Source of the DNA: a bacterium
Lineage (GTDB): Bacteria > Cyanobacteriota > Vampirovibrionia > Obscuribacterales > JAKAZS01
Length of the DNA: 36,755 nt
Assembly: GCA_021785395.1 (NCBI GenBank)
Contig: JAJYFO010000005.1
Location: 1 to 36,755 of the forward strand
Direction: 5' to 3'
Under the pieces are notes generated by a model. The model saw nothing but the letters and a program-made list of their open reading frames with translations. It had not been told where the DNA came from and did not search any database. Both the position numbers and the translations under genes were made by a program. Of this stretch, positions 26,052-32,993 are shown one piece after another (the first letter of the stretch is position 1; every line of letters begins with the position of its first letter).

Positions 26052-26183
26052 GGATTAAATTAAAATAATAATTAAGAAAAATCTAATTAATCTGATAATT
26101 TTAGAGTATTATATAATTAATTTGAAAATTCCATTTTTATCACTTTCATTAGTTTAGATTATTGAATAATCAGGTAGGTTCCA

Positions 26184-27071
26184 TTGACATTCACCAGTAA
26201 AGATTTATCATCCAGTCAACCGTTTCTAAGTGACGAAGCTAGTAACTTTGACAATAAATTTAATTCATTCCATGACAATTTAGGTGTAGGTACAAATAAG
26301 CCGTTGGATAAATTACATAAACTTTTAGCTGAATACGCTCTGACTAGGTCGCCTCAGGTCAGAGATGCAATCATAGAAGCAACGCTACCATTGGTCAAAA
26401 GAATTGCCTATGGTCTGGCTAGGCGTTCGACTGACCCTGTCGAAGATTTGATTCAGGTGGGGTCGATTGGCCTTATTAAGGCTGTTGATCAATACAATAG
26501 TGAAGCTGGAGCAAGGTTTCAAACCTATGCTACGCATTTGATAACCGGTGAAATTAGGCATTACTTGCGCGATAAAACAGCCATGATTAGGGCTCCGCGT
26601 GAATTGCAAGAACTGTCGTACCGCATAAACCGCCTGGTACAAAATCTTACCCTTAAACTGGGCCGAGAACCTAGTGATACAGAAATCGCTATGGAATTAC
26701 AGATACCAGTTAGTAAAGTCAACGAAGCTTATGAAGTTGACCGCAGGCGTAATTTGGTTTCACTCGACCAAGCTTTTACGGGTGAAGGCAGTGAGCAGTC
26801 TATTGTTGATACTTTAATCGACGGTAAGTATCAGAACTCTTTACTGGCTAAAGAAGATTGTTTTATGCTGGTTGAAGCTATTAAGCATTTGCGCACTGGC
26901 TTAAAAGAAGTTGTGCAGTTAACGTATTTTGAAGATTTAAGTCAGACTGAAGTCGCCAGACGCTTGGGTATATCGCAAATGCAGGTATCTAGACGCTTAC
27001 GTACGGCGACAGCTGATTTGTACAAAATTATAACACAGAATAAAAAGCTTTCTCAACAGGAAGAAAACTAA
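26184..27071 (+). CDS. RNA polymerase sigma factor, group 3 (SigF/SigB type)
   Basis: 295 aa. Residues about 65-125 form sigma region 2 (EATLPLVKRIAYGLA, then DPVEDLIQVGSIGLIKAVDQY and ARFQTYATHLITGEIRHYLRD, with the AMIRAPRELQE continuation of region 3). About 140-200 is region 3 (KLGREPSDTEIAMELQIP). About 230-285 is region 4 with the HTH FEDLSQTEVARRLGISQMQVSRRL. The absence of region 1.1 and the 290-aa size fit the SigF/SigB/WhiG stress-motility group rather than RpoD. The start is TTG at 26184, preceded by AGGTAGG. In cyanobacteria SigF controls pili, so the prepilin peptidase 33 bp downstream on the same strand is a suggestive neighbour. No anti-sigma or anti-anti-sigma gene is nearby. 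Confidence 0.9.
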   Translation: MTFTSKDLSSSQPFLSDEASNFDNKFNSFHDNLGVGTNKPLDKLHKLLAEYALTRSPQVRDAIIEATLPLVKRIAYGLARRSTDPVEDLIQVGSIGLIKAVDQYNSEAGARFQTYATHLITGEIRHYLRDKTAMIRAPRELQELSYRINRLVQNLTLKLGREPSDTEIAMELQIPVSKVNEAYEVDRRRNLVSLDQAFTGEGSEQSIVDTLIDGKYQNSLLAKEDCFMLVEAIKHLRTGLKEVVQLTYFEDLSQTEVARRLGISQMQVSRRLRTATADLYKIITQNKKLSQQEEN

Positions 27072-27104
27072 TAATTAACCATAACAGTCCAAAGTTATAC
27101 TAAT

Positions 27105-28070
27105 TTGACCAATTATTTGTACTTGATTTTAATAGGCCTTGTTTTAGGCAGGCTCGTTTTTGTGCTGTCTAAAAGAATATTATTTGAAGAAAAATTATGG
27201 TCTTTCAAGAATCAGTGCAGTGACTGCCAGGCTTCTTGCACGGCTAAAATTATATTGCCGTTTACTAGTTTTAAGTGTGGTCATTGCCATAAGTCTATAT
27301 TACCCAAGGCTATATTTGTCGATATTATAAGCGCTTTAATTATATGTCTGGTCTACTATAAATTTGGGCGTTCTAACTCGTTTATACCGTTTCTGGCTTT
27401 AAGTTATTTTTTGTTGGCAGCTTCTATAACAGATTTTTGGACTAAATTGATACCGCATGATATAACTTATCCGGCCATTATTATTGGTATCATTTACAGT
27501 TACTGGGTCAAAAATGACATTATGTCGTGTTTGGCTGGTATTGGCGTTAGTTATATTCTATTTGACTTTATCGCTTTTTATGGACATAAACTCTATATAT
27601 TTATGCATAAAAAAGAAATTGAACAAATACTTGCCCAGAATGATGTATCAGAAGTTTCTGAAATTGAAGTTATGGGTGGAGCCGATGCTGTATTATCGGC
27701 GGTAATAGCTAGCTTTTTGGGGTTGAACTTTTTAGTTGTGGCTTTAATGATCGCATTTTTAGCTGGAGCAGTACTTGGTGCTGTATATTTATTCGTGGAA
27801 ATGTATAAGCTTAAAATTCTAAATACTGCGATTAAACCAGTTTTAATCGCAGCTTGTGCCATTGGTTCTATAGCTCTTTTAATATTTACAGGTTTGAGTT
27901 TTGCTTTTAGTGTTAGTATTATCAATTTTATTCCGGCTATAACTTTTTTTGTCATAGCCGGAGCTTTATTGGGCTTTTTATTTTCAGCTAGTTCAATAAG
28001 CAAGCCTTTTCCGTTTGGACCAGCTATTGCTTTGGGTGGAATAATAACTATGTTTTTAGTAAATGTTTAA
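27105..28070 (+). CDS. Prepilin peptidase (type IV pilin leader peptidase, A24 family)
   Basis: Inner-membrane aspartic protease that removes the leader from type IV prepilins and related pseudopilins. 321 aa, TTG start. Residues about 38-61 form the Cys4 zinc motif (CSDC and CGHC), then KSILPKAIFVDIIS. Catalytic aspartates are D110 in SITDFWTKLIP and D194 in MGGADAV, where the family consensus GxGD has Ala at the third position. About seven hydrophobic segments follow or bracket these. It follows the sigma factor after 33 bp and is probably co-transcribed. Its stop overlaps that of the convergent small gene by four bases. Confidence 0.88.
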   Translation: MTNYLYLILIGLVLGRLVFVLSKRILFEEKLWSFKNQCSDCQASCTAKIILPFTSFKCGHCHKSILPKAIFVDIISALIICLVYYKFGRSNSFIPFLALSYFLLAASITDFWTKLIPHDITYPAIIIGIIYSYWVKNDIMSCLAGIGVSYILFDFIAFYGHKLYIFMHKKEIEQILAQNDVSEVSEIEVMGGADAVLSAVIASFLGLNFLVVALMIAFLAGAVLGAVYLFVEMYKLKILNTAIKPVLIAACAIGSIALLIFTGLSFAFSVSIINFIPAITFFVIAGALLGFLFSASSISKPFPFGPAIALGGIITMFLVNV

Positions 28071-28414
28071 AAGTTATCAGTCATATGTAAATACTTAGGT
28101 AAATCATTAACTTTTAAAATTTTAATTACGCAGTTTGGACTTGGATTTTTTATTAATTTTTCGATTAAACTGGCCAGTTTAATCCTTTGTTTTATCGCTG
28201 TATCTAGATCTTTGGCCGGGATTAAAGAAGATTCTTTGACGATATTTTCATTGCTTAAAGTAGTTAAATTATTTTTACAAAAATTTTTTATTTCAGTGAT
28301 TTTAATATTAGAATTCGCAAGCCCGTTATCGCAGTCTTGAATTAATTTGAGCAATTCACGTAAACTGCGTGTTTCAGCTTTAAAGATGGCTTGAACGTCA
28401 TTACTTATTATCAT
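28067..28414 (-). CDS. Small helical hypothetical protein
   Basis: 115 aa, predicted almost all alpha-helical, with two cysteines near residues 28 and 46 and another later (PSPNCVIKIL). No signal peptide or membrane segment. No family recognised. It starts at ATG 28414, which overlaps the end of the readthrough frame from the upstream small membrane protein (that frame's TAA is at 28401-28403), so translational coupling is possible. Its stop overlaps that of the convergent prepilin peptidase. It is probably controlled by the palindromic promoter at 28644-28675. Confidence 0.6.
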   Translation of the reverse strand: MIISNDVQAIFKAETRSLRELLKLIQDCDNGLANSNIKITEIKNFCKNNLTTLSNENIVKESSLIPAKDLDTAIKQRIKLASLIEKLIKNPSPNCVIKILKVNDLPKYLHMTDNF

Positions 28415-28478
28415 GATTATTTATGGTGCTATCCATATTTGTTTTAGTCTCGACCGAGCCACATTTGCTTCGGCTGGC

Positions 28479-28568
28479 TCAAGTTGATATGCCAAGTTTT
28501 GGCAAAAGCCAAACTTGCAGTACGATCCAGAATATTAAAAAGCCAATAAAAACAAGGGTGTCATTCAT
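28479..28568 (-). CDS. Tiny single-span membrane protein (29 aa to TGA)
   Basis: ATG at 28568 opens a frame reading LVFIGFLIFWIVLQVWLLPK, one clear membrane helix, then LGIST and a TGA stop at 28479-28481. The frame continues 25 codons to TAA at 28401 (SRSKC follows soon after the TGA), overlapping the next gene's start. No strong ribosome site. From memory, small proteins with a TM-LPxLGxPTC-(x)4-5-C layout exist, and TGA would fall at the first Cys, so the full product may be a 55-aa selenoprotein or a readthrough form. If not, it is a 29-aa membrane peptide. It is the first gene after the ArsR-side promoter. Confidence 0.5.
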   Translation of the reverse strand: MNDTLVFIGFLIFWIVLQVWLLPKLGIST

Positions 28569-28643
28569 AATTTTAAATTCTTAAATTACTTACCAGTGAT
28601 ATTAATTTTTTACAAAAAAAAAACTTATTTATCAGTATGTCTT

Positions 28644-28675
28644 TATTGTACTTTAAGTTCACATAAAGTACAATA
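28644..28675. promoter_or_regulatory. Palindromic bidirectional promoter and probable ArsR operator
   Basis: Arms TATTGTACTTTA (28644-28655) and their exact complement (28664-28675) flank 8 nt. TTGTAC (28646-28651) and TACAAT (28669-28674) are spaced exactly 17 nt, a good sigma-70 pair reading toward the ArsR gene. By symmetry the same pair reads toward the small membrane-protein gene. Regulator binding to the dyad would block both directions. The ArsR start is 31 nt downstream. Sequence evidence only. Confidence 0.6.
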
Positions 28676-28705
28676 TCAAGTAATTCTTCTTCATCAAAAT
28701 ATTCA

Positions 28706-29092
28706 ATGTCTGAAAATTCACATCAAATATTTGGTCCATTGTCAAGGAATGCTTTAGAAATCGTGGCTTTACGCTTTAAGGCTTTAAGCGACCCAACCAG
28801 GCTGTCTATATTACAGCATTTGTTAAATGGTGAAAAGACCGTTGGCGAAATTTTTAAATTGACTAACATGAATCAGGCCAATATAAGCAAGCATTTGGGT
28901 GTATTGCTCGACCAGGGACTTGTAGCCAAACGTAAAGACGGCTTATTCGCGTACTATCGCATTGAGGATGACAGTGTCGCTAAAATTTGTGAATTGGTCT
29001 GTAATTCGGTCAGTAATCGACTTGATATTACTCATTCGGAATTTAAAATAGCCAAAAAAGAGAAATTTCGTAATTACCCCAATGATAATTAA
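28706..29092 (+). CDS. ArsR-family winged-helix transcriptional regulator
   Basis: 128 aa. ALSDPTRLSILQHLLNGEKT and VGEIFKLTNMNQANISKHLG are the helix-turn-helix, followed by the wing (LVAKRKDGLFAYYRI). The arsenic/metal-type CxC pair in helix 3 (ELCVC) is absent; two cysteines occur instead in ICELVC in the last helix, which could sense metal or oxidants. Members usually bind dyad operators and release DNA on ligand binding. The palindrome at 28644 is 31 nt upstream, so autoregulation and control of the divergent small genes is likely. No Shine-Dalgarno sequence precedes the ATG, so translation may be leaderless-like or weak. Confidence 0.85.
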   Translation: MSENSHQIFGPLSRNALEIVALRFKALSDPTRLSILQHLLNGEKTVGEIFKLTNMNQANISKHLGVLLDQGLVAKRKDGLFAYYRIEDDSVAKICELVCNSVSNRLDITHSEFKIAKKEKFRNYPNDN

Positions 29093-29147
29093 ATGAGACT
29101 CAATTAAAATAATATCTAGCATTAATTATTTTAATTGTGGTCGCTTC

Positions 29148-30809
29148 ATGTTTGACAAGATACCGCTAAGCCCTAAACAAGATTCAATTTTAACCAAGGC
29201 TTTGACGAAAGTTTATAGTTTGCCCTTAGACAGAATTTGTAACGATTCGCAAGAATCTTCCAAAATAAGTCAAAACTTGGCTCGTGATACTTCGGCTATT
29301 CTTACGATCGCCCCTCTATTTGTCGAAGGTGCGCCTGGTTATGTTTTAAGTGGTTTGTTAAATGGTTTAGACAATACTCGTTTAGATAAAAATTTAGGTC
29401 GCAATTTTAGCTTGGGTGCTTTAAAAGGAATTTTGTTAAAAGGTAGTTTAAGTGCTGCTTCAGACATGGCTTTGTCAGCTAGCTACAAAGGTGTCGCGTT
29501 GGGTTTTAGTAATAATTTTTTGAATTTAAGTTTGGACCCAAATAGTTACAGCGACACAGATAAAAATTTTAGTTTATGGCGTGGGCTTAAATATTCGTTG
29601 GTTAATTCATTAAATCTGCGGCATTTGGCCTTGGACGGTTTAACCTTTATGGCCAGTGAAACGGCTCTGGGCGCTTTAACCTATAAGTCCAAGGGTTTAT
29701 TTCTCGACTCTAAAATTTTGAATAACGCCTTAGCAGGTGGTACTTTTGGCTTGATTGGTACTGGCAGTCAGGTTTTAACGGGTAATTATCACGGGTCCTG
29801 GCAAAATACCTTGCAAATGGGTATTGCCAACGGCATCATTGGCGCATTTGGCGCTGGTTTTGGCAGTCTAGCTAATTCTAATTTCGATTTTATTAAATCT
29901 AGCGATACCCCTAAAATTTCGGCCACTAACTTAGAGCCTGAGCAATTGGCTCTTTCTAACGCAAAGTTTTCACCACTTTATAAAATTGGTAGCGATAAAT
30001 TTATCGGAACCGTTGATGACCCACAATTTGGCGGTACAAAATTCGTTTTTCGTATTAAGCCGCAAGACTTATCGGATAAAGTTTTTCAGCGTCGCATAAA
30101 TAATGAGGTGGCTAGTTACACACTTGGTAAGTTAATGGATTTATCGGCTAATTTTCCGCTGACGGTTCCTTATAGCACGCAGGTTGTCGATAATGGTGTA
30201 TATGAAACAGGCTATTTGCAAGAGGTCAAAGGTGTTTCTCTCGAAGATTATTTAAGGTCTAAAAGCGATTCTAAAGTTTTGGCCAAAAACGATATAGTGA
30301 CCGCGGTTTTAAACGATAGTACACTCAAACAAAACTTGACCGACGCCATGGCTCAAAGAATGCTTTATAGCGAATGGGACAACCATTTGCACAACTATGT
30401 TGTAAATCCTGGTGGTAAGCAAATTTATAATATTGACCTGGAAAATAGTTATCCAGCTAACCGTCAAACTTTAACGTACGGCAAAACCTTAAGCAGGGTT
30501 AGTTTGACGTCCGATTCATTAGCCAGTAAACTGACCAAGACGCCTATTTCTGACGATTTTAAAAACAGTTTGACTAATTTTGTCAAAAATTATGACAATG
30601 AATCTGGTTTTAAGGTACTAAAAGCTAAGCTAGCAATTCCTGATGAGTCTATTAAAAGCTTTATAGCTAGGGTCAAAACACTAAGTGAGGATCCGTATTT
30701 ACCGACAAAGCCTATTAATAATCTTTATGTTTTAGGCTTAATGAAATACTTTGAAATGAAAACACCCGTTTTCAAGACCAGCCTCGACAATGCCTTTCAA
30801 CCTAACTAG
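29148..30809 (+). CDS. Unknown protein with C-terminal PI3/4-kinase-like catalytic core
   Basis: 553 aa. Residues about 45-245 are Gly/Ala/Leu-rich with recurrent stretches such as GALKGILLKGSLSAASD, DGLTFMASETALGAL and MGIANGIIGAFGAG, resembling amphipathic helices rather than clear transmembrane segments. Residues about 280-440 look like an atypical kinase fold: TKFVFRIKP (possible ATP Lys, K304), NNEVASYTLGKLMDL (helix C-like Glu, E320), VPYSTQVVDNGVYETGYLQEV, then EWDNHLHNYVV giving a D-x-H-x-x-N catalytic loop (D411, H413, N416) and IYNIDLENSYP giving an Asp in the magnesium-site position (D430). These resemble PI3/PI4-kinase and HipA-like cores. No signal peptide. Target unknown; lipid, protein or small molecule are all possible. 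No regulator or toxin partner is evident. Confidence 0.6.
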   Translation: MFDKIPLSPKQDSILTKALTKVYSLPLDRICNDSQESSKISQNLARDTSAILTIAPLFVEGAPGYVLSGLLNGLDNTRLDKNLGRNFSLGALKGILLKGSLSAASDMALSASYKGVALGFSNNFLNLSLDPNSYSDTDKNFSLWRGLKYSLVNSLNLRHLALDGLTFMASETALGALTYKSKGLFLDSKILNNALAGGTFGLIGTGSQVLTGNYHGSWQNTLQMGIANGIIGAFGAGFGSLANSNFDFIKSSDTPKISATNLEPEQLALSNAKFSPLYKIGSDKFIGTVDDPQFGGTKFVFRIKPQDLSDKVFQRRINNEVASYTLGKLMDLSANFPLTVPYSTQVVDNGVYETGYLQEVKGVSLEDYLRSKSDSKVLAKNDIVTAVLNDSTLKQNLTDAMAQRMLYSEWDNHLHNYVVNPGGKQIYNIDLENSYPANRQTLTYGKTLSRVSLTSDSLASKLTKTPISDDFKNSLTNFVKNYDNESGFKVLKAKLAIPDESIKSFIARVKTLSEDPYLPTKPINNLYVLGLMKYFEMKTPVFKTSLDNAFQPN

Positions 30810-30875
30810 GTCTAAGTCTTAGCTGCGAATAACACTTAGTCATCGGCATTTTCTCAATGACTTTGACCAATAAAG

Positions 30876-31142
30876 CTAGATTTGGGCTTTACAGTTAAGA
30901 CCCAGTTTTCGACACATCGAAGCACACCAGTTCAAAGCTAGCTGTTTGGCTAAATTTAGGTTCTCGTTGTTAGTCAGACCATTGGGGAAAACTTTGTAAA
31001 TTAGCAATTCTAGTTCTAATTCGTGTTGCTCTAATTCCGTCGGGATAGCTAGATTAAGCTCATTGATGGCTGATTTTACTTGATTTAATGTTTTTGCGGA
31101 TTCCATATTGTGTATGATGACTATAAGTAAAGCGAATAACAT
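30876..31142 (-). CDS. Small probably exported Cys-containing hypothetical protein
   Basis: 88 aa. A short hydrophobic start (MLFALLIVII) may be a signal peptide. The rest is helical, ending in a region with three cysteines (NWCASMC, then GLNC). No family recognised. It is isolated, convergent with the 553-aa gene (66 bp between stops) and divergent from the LRV gene. Confidence 0.5.
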   Translation of the reverse strand: MLFALLIVIIHNMESAKTLNQVKSAINELNLAIPTELEQHELELELLIYKVFPNGLTNNENLNLAKQLALNWCASMCRKLGLNCKAQI

Positions 31143-31349
31143 AACTTAACAATTACCTGTATACTTTACACTATTTAATAATTCTTGTCTAGTATTTTCT
31201 CATTAGAAAAATCGCCCTAATTCTATATAAATTGTTAAATTTTTTTTAAACCTGTTATTTTTCGCATTTTTCTGGGTATGTATGGATTAGAGTTAGCTTG
31301 CTAAATTATAGGTGAGACTAAACTCGAATTAATTTTGAGGGGGATTAAT

Positions 31350-31871
31350 ATGACACAAGAAAAACCGGTTCAAGTTGGTGGTAATACCAACATCAAAGGT
31401 TCTCAAGGGAATATCGACACTTTGCACGTCCGCAAGGTAGTTGCGCGTAATCCTAATACACCTAAACAAGTCTTGGCCAAACTTATTGAGGATAGTGATA
31501 GCAATGTAAGGCACGGAATTGCTTCTAATCCGAAAACCGATAGTGACCTTTTACAAAAACTAGCTTTTGATATCGATAAAGATGTTCGGCTGGCAGTGGC
31601 TGAGAACCCTAATACACCGCCAGTGACTCTGTCGTTATTGTCAGACGATGAAGACGTTGATGTGCGTTTTGGTGTGGCTGAAAACCCGCATATGCCAGAA
31701 AAAATCTTGTTAAAACTAGCCCATGATGAAAACGCTTACGTGCGCTGTAGAGCATTAAAAACCCTCCAGATTTTTCCTTTGGAAATCCAGGAGCGTTTAA
31801 AGATGTTACTTGAAGAAAACTGGGTTCCAAGACACAATGAGATTTCGCCAAACCCTAGCTTGGGCGAGTAG
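31350..31871 (+). CDS. Leucine-rich repeat variant (LRV) / HEAT-like repeat protein
   Basis: 173 aa from ATG at 31350, chosen for the GAGGGGG ribosome site at 31337-31343; an upstream frame extends five codons. From about residue 30 it has four or five repeats of about 24 residues with consensus VAxNPxTPxxxLxxLAxDxDxxVR: ARNPNTPKQVLAKLI, ASNPKTDSDLLQKLA, AENPNTPPVTLSLLS and AENPHMPEKILLKLA. These form a superhelical binding scaffold. The Fe-S cysteine cluster that precedes the LRV repeats in the Azotobacter protein is absent; the only Cys is in the last repeat. No signal peptide, so cytosolic protein binding is likely. Partner unknown. Confidence 0.8.
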   Translation: MTQEKPVQVGGNTNIKGSQGNIDTLHVRKVVARNPNTPKQVLAKLIEDSDSNVRHGIASNPKTDSDLLQKLAFDIDKDVRLAVAENPNTPPVTLSLLSDDEDVDVRFGVAENPHMPEKILLKLAHDENAYVRCRALKTLQIFPLEIQERLKMLLEENWVPRHNEISPNPSLGE

Positions 31872-32020
31872 CTAGTGTGAGTATTTAGACTTGTGTGTGC
31901 TTGCCGACAATTTTGACTTGGTCGTTTGGAAGCCAGATTAGAATGGGGTTTATCATGTCTAGACCAAGTAAAACATTTAGGTCGTAGTGACCATTTAGCG
32001 CGCAACACTTTTATAGAGTG

Positions 32021-32052
32021 GTTGTCGGCTTGGCTTGCGCCAAGCTGACAAC
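32021..32052. repeat. 14-bp inverted repeat
   Basis: Arms GTTGTCGGCTTGGC and GCCAAGCTGACAAC, with one G-T mismatch, flank loop TTGC. GC-rich compared with the surroundings. No T-run follows, so it is not a classical terminator. Confidence 0.7.
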
Positions 32053-32076
32053 AGCGCCAATTATATTTATTAAGCT

Positions 32077-32122
32077 AAATTCTCCAGTGTGTGTTTTAAT
32101 AAACAGACACTGGAGAATTTTT
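32077..32122 (+). terminator. Intrinsic terminator, possibly bidirectional
   Basis: A long hairpin (arms 32077-32096 and 32101-32120, one mismatch, loop TAAT) with core CTCCAGTGT/ACACTGGAG is followed by TTTTT on the plus strand at 32118-32122. On the minus strand it lies downstream of the response regulator's stop, so it may end both converging transcripts. Confidence 0.8.
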
Positions 32123-32135
32123 GGGTACTTAAAAA

Positions 32136-32819
32136 TCAGCGTGAAGAACTTAAGTCTTCTTCTTTTAGAACGTAGCCTTCACCACGAACGGTCTGGATGA
32201 GGCGTTTATTGGACGTGTGCTCGTCCAATTTGGACCGCAAGTATCTTATATAAACTTCAATTACGTTAGATTCACCGATGAAATCATAGCCCCAGACCTT
32301 GTCAAAAATAAATTCGCGCGAAAGTACTTGTTCGGGGTGTTGCATGAATAAGCGAAGCAAATCAAATTCTTTAGCCCTCAAGTCAAGAGGCTTGTCGGCT
32401 CTTTTAACGAATCGGTTTAACTGGTCCATCCATAAGTCAGAATAGGCTAATATTCCTTCTTGAGGTTTGCGACGCAATACAGCTCTTATACGAGCCAAAA
32501 GCTCTTCGGTGGCAAACGGCTTGGTTAAATAATCGTCAGCCCCTGAATCCAGACCTACTACCCTATCGCCGACTCCATCTTTAGCGGTTAACATGATTAC
32601 CGGAACTTTTGACATTTGTCTTAGCCGTTTGCATACCTCGACTCCATCCAGGCCTGGTAGCATGACGTCAAGCAAGACTAAGTCTGGTTGGTCAGCCTTA
32701 AATAATTCAAGCCCCTGGTTGCCTTCATGTGCAACAGAAACCTGATAACCTTCATAGCCTAGTTCCAATTCAATAAGCCGAGCAATATTAACATCATCTT
32801 CGATTATAAGGATTTTCAA
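32136..32819 (-). CDS. OmpR-family response regulator
   Basis: 227 aa. The receiver domain (1-118) has the acidic pair E7-D8-D9, phosphoacceptor D51 in LLDVMLPGLDG, T78 in MLTAKD and K100 in DYLTKPF. Residues about 130-222 are the OmpR/PhoB winged helix (LDLRAKEFDLLRLFMQHPEQ and YIRYLRSKLDEH, then RLIQTVRGEGYVLKEE). The start is TTG at 32819 with GAGG at 32828-32831, 8 nt away. No histidine kinase is adjacent, so it is an orphan regulator like the cyanobacterial RpaA/RpaB/NblR group. Target genes unknown. Confidence 0.92.
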   Translation of the reverse strand: MKILIIEDDVNIARLIELELGYEGYQVSVAHEGNQGLELFKADQPDLVLLDVMLPGLDGVEVCKRLRQMSKVPVIMLTAKDGVGDRVVGLDSGADDYLTKPFATEELLARIRAVLRRKPQEGILAYSDLWMDQLNRFVKRADKPLDLRAKEFDLLRLFMQHPEQVLSREFIFDKVWGYDFIGESNVIEVYIRYLRSKLDEHTSNKRLIQTVRGEGYVLKEEDLSSSR

Positions 32820-32935
32820 GAGTTTAACCTCACAGTTTTAACACACATAATTTTAGTTTATTGACAGATATTTGGCATATTAGAAACAAATATATTCGTA
32901 ACATCTATTCATTCTACATTAAACAAATTCTATAG

Positions 32936-32973
32936 ATAATTTTAATCTAAAAATTACTTTAGATTAAAATTAT
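32936..32973 (-). terminator. Perfect 16-bp inverted repeat after the SDR gene
   Basis: ATAATTTTAATCTAAA (32936-32951) and its exact complement (32958-32973) flank AATTAC. It lies 20 nt after the stop of the SDR gene on the minus strand and before the response-regulator gene. It is almost all A/T with no clear U-tract, so it could be a weak terminator or a regulator-binding dyad for the response-regulator promoter. Confidence 0.45.
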
Positions 32974-32993
32974 TAAAAGAATTTAACAAAATG

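Larger units (their letters stand above)
31902..32122 (+). other. Structured intergenic region, possible small RNA or 3' UTR
   Basis: Downstream of the LRV gene several complementary segments occur: ACTTGGTC (31916-31923) with GACCAAGT (31962-31969); GGTC with GACC (31980-31992); GCCGACAA (about 31903) with TTGTCGGC (32022-32029); GCGCAA (32000-32005) with TTGCGC (32035-32040); the 14-bp hairpin at 32021; and the terminator at 32077. The last three interactions are partly exclusive, as in switch-type RNAs. No ORF with a ribosome site was found. The role is a guess. Confidence 0.25.

Noticed and set aside
28401-28568. Whole-genome TGA reassignment
   Set aside because: TGA terminates rluD, the amidase and murI at the expected family lengths, so only local recoding could apply.
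31736-32008. Minus-strand open frames across the LRV gene end
   Set aside because: They overlap the LRV repeats and the folded intergenic region, with no recognisable product or ribosome site.
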